Source: Roseovarius pacificus
GTDB taxonomy: Bacteria > Pseudomonadota > Alphaproteobacteria > Rhodobacterales > Rhodobacteraceae
NCBI RefSeq assembly: GCF_900142665.1
Contig: NZ_FRBR01000009.1
Span: 97,395 to 161,394 of the forward strand
Reading direction: 5' to 3'
DNA length: 64,000 nucleotides
The notes below the pieces were generated by a model, which saw only the letters and a list, made by a program, of their open reading frames with translations, had not been told where the DNA came from and searched no databases. The translations under genes were made by a program, and so were the position numbers. Below, in pieces: positions 16,674 through 25,891 of the stretch (positions are counted from its first letter, which is position 1; the number at the start of each line of letters is the position of its first letter).

Positions 16674-18115
16674 GCATGAGAACCCTCGTCAAGTCCATCC
16701 AGGATGTCATGCGCAAGGATGTTGGCGTCGATGGCGATGCGCAGCGCATCTCGCAGCTTGTCTGGATGTTCTTCCTAAAGATCATCGATGACCAGGACGA
16801 GGCGCTGGAGTTCACGCGTGACGACTACACCTCCCCCATCCCCGAGCACCTGCAATGGCGCAACTGGGCGGCAGACCCCGAAGGCATCACCGGCGACGCC
16901 CTGCTTGAATTCGTCAATACCGATCTCTTCCCGACCCTGAAGGAACTCCCGGCAACCAGCCCACGGGCCCGCGTCGTCCGTTCCGTCTTCGAAGACGCCT
17001 ATAACTACATGAAATCCGGCCAACTCATGCGGCAGGTGATCAACAAGATCGCTGAGGTCGATTTCAACAGCCTGTCCGAGCGGCAGCACTTCGGCGACAT
17101 CTATGAACAGCTTCTGAACGACCTTCAGAACGCGGGCAACGCCGGCGAATATTACACCCCCCGCGCCGTCACCGCCTTCATGGTCCAGCAGATCGTCCCG
17201 ACGCCCGGCGAAATCCTCATGGACCCCGCCTGCGGCACCGGCGGCTTCTTGACCTGCGCGATGCGGCACATGCGCGACAATTACGTGAAGCGGCCAGAGG
17301 ACGAGGCGCTTATGCAATCCTCCCTCCGCGCCGTCGAAAAGAAGCCCCTGCCCCACATGCTCTGCACCACCAATATGCTTCTGCACAGCATCGAGGAGCC
17401 CAGCTGGGTCAAGCACGACAACACCCTTGCTCGCCCCCTTATCAGCTGGACCAAGGATGAACGCGTCGACATCATCCTCACCAACCCGCCCTTCGGCGGC
17501 AAAGAAGAGGACGGGATCGAAAACAACTTCCCTGCCTTCAAGACGCGTGAAACCGCCGACCTCTTCCTCGCCCTGATTATCCGCTTGCTCAAGAAGAACG
17601 GCCGCGCCGCCGTGGTCTTGCCGGATGGCTCCCTCTTTGGCGAGGGCATCAAGACCCGCCTCAAGGAACACTTGCTGACCGAATGCAACCTGCACACCAT
17701 CGTCCGGCTGCCCAACTCGGTCTTCAAGCCTTACGCCTCCATCGGCACCAACCTGCTGTTCTTCGAGAAAGGCACGCCGACGCAGGACGTCTGGTATTGG
17801 GAACACCGCGTGCCCGAAACGCAAAAGGCCTATTCCATGACCAAGCCGATCCGGCTTGAGCATCTGGACGACTGCGCCGCATGGTGGGGCGGGCCGAACC
17901 GCGAAGGGCGCGAGGAAAGCGACCGTGCCTGGAAGGTGTCGATCGAGGAGATCCGCGAACGCGGCTTCAACCTCGACATCAAGAACCCGCATGTAGAGGA
18001 GGAAGACTGGGGCGACCCCGAAACCCTGCTGAATGACCTGACCAAGGCCGAAGCCTCGGTCGAAAGCCTGCGCGCCGAGCTGAAATCCATCCTGACCGAG
18101 GCGCTGGCGCGATGA
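16670..18115 (+). CDS. hsdM: Type I restriction-modification methyltransferase subunit M
   Basis: Start at ATG 16670 (481 residues) by overlap with the preceding gene and its ribosome site. The N-terminal HsdM domain (LVWMFFLKIIDDQD) is followed by an N6-adenine methylase domain with the SAM motif DPACGTGGF (185-193) and catalytic NPPF (272-275). It modifies the target chosen by HsdS. It overlaps the next gene by 4 bp. Confidence 0.95.
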   Translation: MSMRTLVKSIQDVMRKDVGVDGDAQRISQLVWMFFLKIIDDQDEALEFTRDDYTSPIPEHLQWRNWAADPEGITGDALLEFVNTDLFPTLKELPATSPRARVVRSVFEDAYNYMKSGQLMRQVINKIAEVDFNSLSERQHFGDIYEQLLNDLQNAGNAGEYYTPRAVTAFMVQQIVPTPGEILMDPACGTGGFLTCAMRHMRDNYVKRPEDEALMQSSLRAVEKKPLPHMLCTTNMLLHSIEEPSWVKHDNTLARPLISWTKDERVDIILTNPPFGGKEEDGIENNFPAFKTRETADLFLALIIRLLKKNGRAAVVLPDGSLFGEGIKTRLKEHLLTECNLHTIVRLPNSVFKPYASIGTNLLFFEKGTPTQDVWYWEHRVPETQKAYSMTKPIRLEHLDDCAAWWGGPNREGREESDRAWKVSIEEIRERGFNLDIKNPHVEEEDWGDPETLLNDLTKAEASVESLRAELKSILTEALAR

Positions 18116-19191
18116 CACTGCAAGCCATTCCCGAAAACGCCATGGGACGCTTGCGGGCCGCCAAAGCCGCAATGCTCGACCGCAAGGACACACGTGAAAT
18201 TCTGGAGGCCAAGGACGAAGTCATTGCCCGCTACAGCCCTGCCTTCCAACCGGCGAATATCGCCACGATTGACGAAGATGTCTTGCGGTCCTTTCTATAT
18301 TTCGAAAATAACCGCCACTGGTCCGGCCTGAATCGTCAGGTTAACCGCGTCTGTGCTGACATGCCGACCACCCGTGCAGCCCTTGCCCATCTGGTGGACG
18401 AAACGCGACCAATCGCGGATCGTATGCAGCCGGTCACCGACATCAAGGGAATGGGTAAAGGTATCATCACCGCGATCTTGCATGTCGCCTATCCCGACCA
18501 GTATGGCGTCTGGAACAACACCTCCCATGACGGGCTGCTCGAGCTCGGCCTTCTGCCGGAGACCCCACGCGGGGCGAGCTTTGGCGAACGCTACACCGCT
18601 GTGAACGAGGTTATCTTGCAACTTGCCGCCGCGCTCGATGTCGATCTATGGAGCCTCGACGCCGTCTGGTGGTTTCTCCATGACGATGCGGAGGACGATG
18701 ACACGGATCAGCCTGCCGGGACCGCACTGGATACGCCCGCCCCGGCACCGAACGCCAAGACCACGCGCTTCGCGCTCGAACGCCACTTGCATGATTACAT
18801 GTTCGACAATTGGGACATGCTGGATCTCGCGAAGGAATGGGATATCTACACGCGTGATGGCGAGCCGGAAGCAGGTTATGAATTCCGAACGCCAATCGGT
18901 CGAATTGACCTTCTGGCGCGACACAGAACTGCGCCCCGTTGGCTCGTGATAGAACTCAAGCGAGAGAAATCCTCCGATGCCGTCGTGGGGCAGGTCTTGC
19001 GATACATGGGCTGGGTCAAACGGCACCTCGTTGAAGATGGCGACACGGTTGAAGGACTGGTCGTCGCCACCGAGGGCGATCCCCAGCTGCACTATGCACT
19101 CGATGTCGTGCCTTCGGTCTCCTTCAAATCGTACGAGGTGGAATTCCGGCTCAAAGATAGCCCAAATTTCAAGGAGTTCGCGAAGCCATGA
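18112..19191 (+). CDS. PD-(D/E)XK nuclease (NucS/DUF91-like) inside the type I operon
   Basis: A 359-residue two-domain protein between hsdM and hsdS. Residues 85-190 contain KGMGKGIITAILHVAYPDQYG and resemble a helix-hairpin-helix/glycosylase-like helical domain. Residues 245-345 contain GRIDLLARH (D near 264) and LVIELKREKSSD (E and K near 278-280), then QVLRYMGWV, the NucS/DUF91 nuclease pattern. It overlaps both neighbours by 4 bp. It may be an accessory nuclease or repair/self-protection factor of the restriction system; the role is inference. Confidence 0.7.
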   Translation: MTLQAIPENAMGRLRAAKAAMLDRKDTREILEAKDEVIARYSPAFQPANIATIDEDVLRSFLYFENNRHWSGLNRQVNRVCADMPTTRAALAHLVDETRPIADRMQPVTDIKGMGKGIITAILHVAYPDQYGVWNNTSHDGLLELGLLPETPRGASFGERYTAVNEVILQLAAALDVDLWSLDAVWWFLHDDAEDDDTDQPAGTALDTPAPAPNAKTTRFALERHLHDYMFDNWDMLDLAKEWDIYTRDGEPEAGYEFRTPIGRIDLLARHRTAPRWLVIELKREKSSDAVVGQVLRYMGWVKRHLVEDGDTVEGLVVATEGDPQLHYALDVVPSVSFKSYEVEFRLKDSPNFKEFAKP

Positions 19192-20912
19192 CCGCGGAAC
19201 GGTTGCTCAAGGTTTACGAGCAGATCAGCGAGGCGCCCGACGCCATCGCGCGGCTGCGGCGTTTCGTTCTGGATCTGGCCGTGCGTGGGAAGCTGGTGGA
19301 GCAAGATGCGGGGGATGAACCGGCCACACGGCAATTGGTCCGAATTGCCGAAGCAAAAAGCCAACTGGACCTCAAAGAACGAAAAACAAAGAAGAAAGCA
19401 GTCGACCCTTCTATTACAGAGCTTGCCTTTGACCTTCCGCTTGGCTGGGATGAGGCTCGATTGTCTGACTTGGTGCGGGTCGTAAACGGGCGCGCATACA
19501 AAAAATCGGAATTGCTTTCGGAAGGCACTCCGGTGCTACGCGTAGGGAACCTCTTTACTTCGGACTACTGGTACTATTCAGACCTCGAACTCGAAGACGA
19601 CAAATATTGCGACGAAGGTGATCTGATATATGCGTGGTCTGCGTCTTTCGGACCATTCATTTGGAGCGGTCCGCGTGCAATCTTTCATTACCACATTTGG
19701 AAACTACCACTATTCAGCGAAAAATACCTGAGTAAGAATTTCGTCTATCTTTTTCTCCAGCAGAAAACGCGTGAGATCAAAGACGCCGGGCACGGTATCT
19801 CTATGATCCACATGACAAAGGAGAAAATGGAGCAACTCGCGGTTCCTGTCCCTCCCATCGCCGAGCAGCACCGGATTGTTGCCAAGGTCGATGAGCTCAT
19901 GGCGCTCTGTGATCGGCTGGAGGAGGCCCGCAAGACCCGCGAGGAGACGCGCGACAAGCTCACCGCCGCCAGCCTCGCCCGCCTGACCGCCCCAGACACC
20001 ACGTCGGATGACTTCCCGACCCACGCCAACTTCGCCCTCGAGGCACTCCCGGCCCTCACCACCCGCCCCGACCAGATCAAGACCCTCCGCCAAAGCATCC
20101 TCAACCTTGCCGTGAGAGGGAAGCTGGTGGAACAGGACCCGGCGGATGAACCAGCGTCGGAACTACTTGAAGCTATCGAGATGAAGCGGCGTGAACTGAT
20201 CAAAGCGGGTGAAATCAGAAAACAGAAGCCGATGTCGGCGCTGGAATCCAAGGAAATCCCTTTTTATGTTCCACACGCGTGGACATGGTGTCGTCTCGGG
20301 TCACTGGTTCTCAGTTCTGACGCGGGCTGGAGCCCGAGAACTGAGAACCACGCAAGACAGGGCGATGCTTGGGGCGTCCTCAAGGTCAGTGCCGTTTCCT
20401 GGGACCATTTTGATCCAGAAGCGAACAAACAAGTTCTGAAGGGAACGGAGCCGAGGCTTCAAGCACAAGTGCGAATAAACGACTTCCTCATTTCACGCGC
20501 AAATACAGCGGAACTCGTTGCGAGAGCCGCGCTTGTCATCGACGAACCGCATAATCTGATGATGAGCGACAAGATCGTGCGGCTTCGTCTTGCGGAAAAC
20601 TGTGATCACCGCTTTGTCTGGCTGGTTAATAATAACGCTGATTACGCCCGTAAATACTATGCAAGCAACGCAACCGGGGTGAGTCCGTCGATGAAGAACG
20701 TTTCGCGCGCGGTTATCCTTAATCTGCCGATACCTCTCCCACCTATCGCCGAACAACACCGCATCGTGGCCAAGGTCGACACACTCATGGCCCTCTGCGA
20801 CCGGCTGGAGGCCGCCCTGGCAACCACGGACACCACCCGCACCCGCCTCCTCGAAGCCCTCCTCCACGAGGCGCTGGAGCCTTCGCAGAACGCCCTGGAG
20901 GCCGCTGAATGA
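19188..20912 (+). CDS. hsdS: Type I restriction specificity subunit S
   Basis: 574 residues with two target-recognition domains (about 80-215 and 355-510), each followed by the conserved helix PPIAEQHRIVAKVDELMALCDRLEEA (shown here in part, central copy near 220, C-terminal copy near 520). The two-fold repeat layout is typical of HsdS, which chooses a bipartite DNA target. Start overlaps the preceding stop by 4 bp. Confidence 0.93.
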   Translation: MTAERLLKVYEQISEAPDAIARLRRFVLDLAVRGKLVEQDAGDEPATRQLVRIAEAKSQLDLKERKTKKKAVDPSITELAFDLPLGWDEARLSDLVRVVNGRAYKKSELLSEGTPVLRVGNLFTSDYWYYSDLELEDDKYCDEGDLIYAWSASFGPFIWSGPRAIFHYHIWKLPLFSEKYLSKNFVYLFLQQKTREIKDAGHGISMIHMTKEKMEQLAVPVPPIAEQHRIVAKVDELMALCDRLEEARKTREETRDKLTAASLARLTAPDTTSDDFPTHANFALEALPALTTRPDQIKTLRQSILNLAVRGKLVEQDPADEPASELLEAIEMKRRELIKAGEIRKQKPMSALESKEIPFYVPHAWTWCRLGSLVLSSDAGWSPRTENHARQGDAWGVLKVSAVSWDHFDPEANKQVLKGTEPRLQAQVRINDFLISRANTAELVARAALVIDEPHNLMMSDKIVRLRLAENCDHRFVWLVNNNADYARKYYASNATGVSPSMKNVSRAVILNLPIPLPPIAEQHRIVAKVDTLMALCDRLEAALATTDTTRTRLLEALLHEALEPSQNALEAAE

Positions 20913-22180
20913 CTTGGCTCTACGTCGATCATGATTTCAAACCGGTCGGACAGGGGTTGTTCGCGTTTGGATGTGTCGCGTTTCGTGCGATCCAAAAAGG
21001 CAAGCGGATGATGAAGATCCCTGGTCAGAAACCATCGTGGGATTTCGCTTGGGTCTACGATTGCGGAACCTCCTCTTCGAAAGCGCTCGTTCATCGTGGG
21101 ATTCGTGAGATTGGAAGAACCCTTGGACGACGGCTCGATCTTGTTGTCATCTCGCACCTACATTCCGACCACATCAGCGGCCTCACCACCCTTTTGAACG
21201 AAGTTGGTGCAAGCTCAATCATGCTTCCATGGGCGCCACTTTGGCAGCGACTGGTCCTCGGCTTCGACGACGGGCTGAACGCGGATGATCCTGAAATGGG
21301 TTTTTATATTGATCCTGTAAGTTACCTGGCAACAGAGGCGCCAGACACGTTCGACCGGATTGTCTTCGTTATGCCGTCAGATGATGATGGCCCAACGGAC
21401 CCAGACGAACCAGAGCCTGATTTGGGTCCAGACGATTTCGAACCGACTGGGGAAATGGATGGCAAATGGGCTATGCCTGAGGCCAGTGCACTAAACAAGC
21501 GACTTGAGCTACCGGACACCTTGGAAAACCAAAGGTTTGCGCGGGAAATGCCCCCGGGCGGACGTATAGTCGAAAAAGCGACCTGGGAGTTTGTTCCCTA
21601 CAACGATCCTAAGAGTGCCCCGGCATCGCCTGAACGCCTTAGAAAGCACGTCCGCAAATTAACTCCAGAGCTGCTTGGTTCAGATCACTCAAAGCGAAAG
21701 GAAGCACTGGCTGCTCTGAAAGAGTTGTACAAAAAGGAGTTTCGAACCGGTCTCGAGAATGATCTTTCGTTGTGCCTCTATACCGGTCCAGTGCCACTTC
21801 ACAGTTACCTGCCAGAACCAAGCCTCGACGGGACTTCCGCGAACATCACCGACAGTCGTGTCCCCATGCTCTACACAGGAGACGGAAATTTTTCGACAAA
21901 AAAGCATCTGGATCGCATGATCAGATTTTTTGGGGCGAAGCGGATAATGGCAACATCAACGTTTCAAGTTCCACATCATGGTTCGAAGAAAAATTGGAAG
22001 GTTGGCAGCGCATCGCGCGTTTCCCCAAGTCATAGCGTTTTTTGCTCGGACCCAAATGGTCATTACAAGCATCCAAGCCCAGAAATTTGGCGAGAGTTTT
22101 CTTCTTATGGACCTCAACAAGTAGATAAACATACTGGTCTAAAATGGGCTGAAGAACTCAATGTGAAGAAAGCGCCTTAA
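20909..22180 (+). CDS. Metallo-beta-lactamase-fold protein (ComEC-like hydrolase domain)
   Basis: 423 residues. The metal motif HLHSDH (residues 83-88) and a later PHHGSKK motif match stand-alone relatives of the ComEC C-terminal MBL domain. The first 80 residues (FKPVGQGLFAFG, VYDCGTSS) fit the usual MBL start. A central acidic insert (about 150-180) is unusual. It overlaps hsdS by 4 bp and the next gene by 1 bp. It might be a nuclease or phosphodiesterase acting with the restriction complex; no substrate can be inferred. Confidence 0.7.
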   Translation: MTWLYVDHDFKPVGQGLFAFGCVAFRAIQKGKRMMKIPGQKPSWDFAWVYDCGTSSSKALVHRGIREIGRTLGRRLDLVVISHLHSDHISGLTTLLNEVGASSIMLPWAPLWQRLVLGFDDGLNADDPEMGFYIDPVSYLATEAPDTFDRIVFVMPSDDDGPTDPDEPEPDLGPDDFEPTGEMDGKWAMPEASALNKRLELPDTLENQRFAREMPPGGRIVEKATWEFVPYNDPKSAPASPERLRKHVRKLTPELLGSDHSKRKEALAALKELYKKEFRTGLENDLSLCLYTGPVPLHSYLPEPSLDGTSANITDSRVPMLYTGDGNFSTKKHLDRMIRFFGAKRIMATSTFQVPHHGSKKNWKVGSASRVSPSHSVFCSDPNGHYKHPSPEIWREFSSYGPQQVDKHTGLKWAEELNVKKAP

Positions 22181-23241
22181 TGCCCATAAGCCACGCCGTC
22201 TGGACCGTTTCCACCTCACCTCAGGAAATCAAACAAGGCGTCCTGCCCTCCGAGCAAATGCTCGAAGACATGATTACCGCGCAACCGCGCATTTTGTCGT
22301 CCGAATGGATGCTTATCGGGCGTCAGGTTGATACAGGCTTCGGCGGCCGGATTGATCTTTTGGCTCTTGCACCCGATGGCTCCCTCGTCCTCGTGGAGTT
22401 GAAACGCGACCGAACCCCAAGGGAAGTGGTCGCCCAAGCCCTCGATTACGCGGCATGGGTCGAAGGCTTGGCCGCAGATGACATCGTGGACATCTACAGC
22501 CGCTTCAGACCCGGGCAGAACCTGACCAGCGATTTCCGCGACCAGTTTGGGCAGCATTTGGATGACGACACGATCAACGATAGCCATCAGGTCGTCATCG
22601 TGGCCGCAGAACTCGACGCGAGTAGCGAGCGGATCGTCAGCTATCTGAATGATCGTGGCCTTGCGATCAACGTTCTATTTTTTCAGGTCTTCGATCATGA
22701 AGATACCCAGCTACTCAGCCGCGCTTGGCTCATCGACCCGGGCGAAGTTCAGGTCCAAGCCGCCAGCACCGGTCGGCGCGGAGAAAAAGAGCCATGGAAC
22801 GGCGAATACTATGTCAGTTTCGGTGCCGATCAGACCCGGAATTGGGACGAGGCCGTGCGCTACGGTTTTGTCTCAGGCGGCGGCGGGACATGGTACAGCA
22901 ACTCCCTCAGGATGTTGAACGAGGGCGACCACATTTGGGTAAAAATCCCAGGGAAGGGTTTTGTGGGCGTGGGCCGTGTGACTGGAAGCCGTATCGCGGC
23001 CAAGGACTTTCAGATCGACGGGAGGCCCGCACTGGAAATTCTTGAGGCTGGTTATCACCGAGAGTTTTCCGACGACCCGGAGAAATCTGAATACTTCGTT
23101 CCGGTCGAGTGGGAACACTCCGTTCGAGAAGATCAGGCGATACAGGAAGTTGGCATGTTCGGGAACCAGAACACCGTCTGCAAGCCAGTCACGCCATCAT
23201 GGCGAACAACGGTCGAACGTCTGAAATCGGTACTGAAGTAG
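22180..23241 (+). CDS. NucS/DUF91-like nuclease fused to a PUA/EVE-like domain
   Basis: 353 residues. The N-terminal nuclease shows GGRIDLLAL (D59), LVLVELKRDRTPREVVAQALDYAAWV (shown in part; E73, K75). The C-terminal domain (about 205-305) contains EYYVSFG, NWDEAVRYGFVSGGGGTW, GDHIWVKIPGKGFVGVG, resembling the EVE/YTH-type PUA fold that reads modified bases or RNA. Nuclease plus PUA-like reader resembles modification-dependent restriction enzymes. The start shares one base with the preceding stop. Last gene of the operon. Confidence 0.65.
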   Translation: MPISHAVWTVSTSPQEIKQGVLPSEQMLEDMITAQPRILSSEWMLIGRQVDTGFGGRIDLLALAPDGSLVLVELKRDRTPREVVAQALDYAAWVEGLAADDIVDIYSRFRPGQNLTSDFRDQFGQHLDDDTINDSHQVVIVAAELDASSERIVSYLNDRGLAINVLFFQVFDHEDTQLLSRAWLIDPGEVQVQAASTGRRGEKEPWNGEYYVSFGADQTRNWDEAVRYGFVSGGGGTWYSNSLRMLNEGDHIWVKIPGKGFVGVGRVTGSRIAAKDFQIDGRPALEILEAGYHREFSDDPEKSEYFVPVEWEHSVREDQAIQEVGMFGNQNTVCKPVTPSWRTTVERLKSVLK

Positions 23242-23512
23242 ATGGCGAGTAGCTTCAAAACGCCGATATCAATGAAATTTGTGAAGTCCAAAAAACACCA
23301 ATGTCAGCTTTCTGCAGCACAAGCTAACTTCTGGAAAATTCACTCTTCGGCCCGGAGAGCATCTTCTTACTGCACCACTGTTTGGTCCCAAAAAACTACA
23401 GCGACGAAACAGCGCCCGGCGAACATGAAAGAATTGCACAACCCTATAAGTTGTGTGACGGTTTTAGCAAATTTGTTCGAAAATTGCGATTGGTTCTTGC
23501 AAAGGTGTATCC

Positions 23513-25405
23513 ATGAGAATTTCAGCACTGGAGGTCGTTGGCCTCAGGTCCATTGAAAAAGCGAATTTGACCTTCGACAACGTGACGGTACTTATCGGCG
23601 GTAACAATGCCGGAAAGTCCACGCTACTTCATGCGCTACGATTGTTCTTCGAGGCTGCTCCCAAAATAACACCTGATGATTTCCATAGGCGAGAAACTGA
23701 AAGCATCGAAATTATAGCCACGTTTGATCAGTTGACGGCAGGCGAGAACGAAGAGTTCGGCTCAGCTGTGCATGATGGGAAGCTCACAGTTTCAAGGACG
23801 CTTTCCAACGAAAAGGAAAACAACCTCACTTACAGTGTGAGAGCCAAGACTTATCCGCCTTTCGATGCGATCCGAGCCGAAACAAACAAGACAAATATGC
23901 GGACCGCATTCAATGATATTGCCGACGCCACAGAAGGTTTGGACAGAGCGTCGAATGCAGAACAAGTTGCTGAGAATATGAGGCAGTGGGAACAGGACAA
24001 TCCCGACAAGCTTGAGTTTTCTTACGTTCGAGGTTTCTTCGGGGCGCCCAACGTCGCGAATGGGAAGTTGAAAAAGAAAACAAGTCTTCACTTCATACCA
24101 GCTGTGGCGGACGTTCAGGAGGAAACATCCGATGCAAAGCGAAGCCCAATTATTGGATTGCTTTCTGAAATTGCAAAACAGACCTATGAGAACCGCGAGG
24201 AAGTAAAAAACTTCATCGAGAAAACTCAGACAGACTTTGACTCACTCGTATCGCCAGACAAATTTCCTCAACTCGGCGCGATCAGTGAAAGCCTGACATC
24301 TACCATTCAAAAATACTATAGCGATTCAAGGCTCTTAGCGGACTGGAAGTCAGAAGAAGGTGTAAAGTTCAGTTTTCCGCAGCCTGCAATTAAAGTTGAA
24401 GACAGCGGTTTTTTGAGCGGATTGGAACATGTAGGCCATGGCCTACAAAGAGCCGCACTCTTCTCCGTAATTGAGTTTCTTGCGCAAAGTCAGGCAGCGA
24501 CGACAGAAGAAGAATTCGACGAAGCGCAGAGCGATATTATCCTTCTCATCGAAGAACCTGAAATCTACCAACACCCACATAAACAAAAACTGGTGTCTGC
24601 GGCCTTCCGCTACATTTGTGAAGAGTTCAGCAAATCGACTGGTATCCGTTTCCAAGTCGTTTTTGCCACGCACTCTGAGAAATTCGTGGACATCGAACAC
24701 TTCCACACAGCTCGCATAATGCGAAAGACTGTGTTCGATGGAAACGTTGATCACAGTATTTCCGCCTTAACAATTCGGGAGTGCTCTCAATTCTTCGCAA
24801 ATCTGGTTCAGAAAGATCCAATGCCAGATCATGCCTTTCTCGCAAAACTCCACATTTTCTCCCGAGAAATTTGTGAAGGTTTCTTCGCTCAAAAAGTCAT
24901 TCTGGTCGAGGGCGTCACGGACAAGGCGATCCTTGAGGGTGTCTACCAATCGCTCAACAGGGACTGCATTGCAGAAGGTATCGTCATCGTTTCCGTGGAA
25001 GGCAAAACCAAAATGGACAAACCATTTTATATATTCAACAAGTTGGGAATCCCCACCTATGCTGTTTTCGACTCAGACGCCAACAGTGGTGACAAGAAGC
25101 CCGGCACCAACAGACTGTTACAATTGATTGCAGGTATCGAAGAGCCAATTAACTATCCCTCCGGCTGTTTTGCTCGCTGTGCTGCATTTGAACGCAACTT
25201 AGAGGGTTACACCAAACAGATTTGCGGCGATCAATGGCAGCAGACTTTCCAAGAGATCGCCGATGATATGGACCTACACGTCTCTGACGTATGCAAGACT
25301 CCGCAAGCTGTAAACCGAGTGGTAGAAAATTTGCGTGCTGCAGGAACAAAGTTCCCGATGTTTGAAGACATCGTCGTTAAAGTGGACGAATTGATAGCTT
25401 GGTAG
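23513..25405 (+). CDS. OLD-family ATPase/TOPRIM endonuclease
   Basis: 630 residues. Walker A GGNNAGKST (29-37), a signature-like region near 305, Walker B LLIEEPEIYQHPH (about 343-355) and H-loop FATHSEKF (about 383). A TOPRIM domain then begins near 461: VILVEGVTDK and later VFDSDAN with the acidic metal ligands. This is the class 1 OLD layout; no UvrD helicase follows, so it is not Gabija. It is AT-richer than the hsd genes and has its own 271-bp upstream region with no supportable gene. Probably a separate defence module. Confidence 0.88.
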   Translation: MRISALEVVGLRSIEKANLTFDNVTVLIGGNNAGKSTLLHALRLFFEAAPKITPDDFHRRETESIEIIATFDQLTAGENEEFGSAVHDGKLTVSRTLSNEKENNLTYSVRAKTYPPFDAIRAETNKTNMRTAFNDIADATEGLDRASNAEQVAENMRQWEQDNPDKLEFSYVRGFFGAPNVANGKLKKKTSLHFIPAVADVQEETSDAKRSPIIGLLSEIAKQTYENREEVKNFIEKTQTDFDSLVSPDKFPQLGAISESLTSTIQKYYSDSRLLADWKSEEGVKFSFPQPAIKVEDSGFLSGLEHVGHGLQRAALFSVIEFLAQSQAATTEEEFDEAQSDIILLIEEPEIYQHPHKQKLVSAAFRYICEEFSKSTGIRFQVVFATHSEKFVDIEHFHTARIMRKTVFDGNVDHSISALTIRECSQFFANLVQKDPMPDHAFLAKLHIFSREICEGFFAQKVILVEGVTDKAILEGVYQSLNRDCIAEGIVIVSVEGKTKMDKPFYIFNKLGIPTYAVFDSDANSGDKKPGTNRLLQLIAGIEEPINYPSGCFARCAAFERNLEGYTKQICGDQWQQTFQEIADDMDLHVSDVCKTPQAVNRVVENLRAAGTKFPMFEDIVVKVDELIAW

Positions 25406-25875
25406 TGAGCGGCTCGACCGGCTAATCCAATCACGAAAGACTGCATTGAGCCGTAAGCGACGGGCTCCGAGGTCGTCCGGTCGCTCAACTTACCGCGCCG
25501 CCGCAAGTCCGCTTCGAGCCCCTCCATGCAATTCGGCGCCCCCGAGGCGCATCCCCAATTTCGCCATCATATCTATTTCTGCTGTTTCCGATTGAGAAAA
25601 TACGGAGGAACACGGTTCGCGCGCCGCACCGCAGCGCCGGCAAGCCTCGTGAAGATCAGGAATGGACCGTTGACGGCTGTCGATCTCACACCGGCAATGG
25701 CCTGGAAAGGCCGCATGCCCGCAATTTGACATGGCAAACCCCGTGGATTTCGGCGACGGTGTCCAGATGCTGACACGCTTCACTGCGCCTCTGCAATGGT
25801 GGTGCGACGCATCTGGCAAAGGCCTTGCTGGCTGTGATGCAGGTGGTTTCTTTCGTGGATAAGTGGGAAAACACT
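25406..25875. other. Gene-free stretch before the IS66-family element
   Basis: 470 bp with no frame that looks coding on either strand. It contains a loose GC-rich inverted region near 25440-25490. It may hold decayed insertion-sequence DNA, but no recognisable remnant is seen. Confidence 0.4.
25868..25875. repeat. Target-site duplication, left copy
   Basis: aaaacact directly precedes the IS66-family left terminus and is repeated at 28269-28276. Eight bp is the IS66 target duplication length. Confidence 0.9.
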
Positions 25876-25891
25876 GTAAGCGGTGCGCCGA

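Noticed and set aside
16775..18193. 472-residue minus-strand frame opposite hsdM
   Set aside because: Antisense to a gene with intact methylase motifs; no domain of its own.
23242..23556. 104-codon frame starting right after the nuclease-PUA gene
   Set aside because: No ribosome site beyond coincidence, unusual composition, and it runs 44 bp into the OLD gene start; more likely the promoter region of that gene.
23513..25405. Gabija-like GajA assignment for the OLD nuclease
   Set aside because: No UvrD/GajB-type helicase gene follows; the next DNA is non-coding and then IS66.
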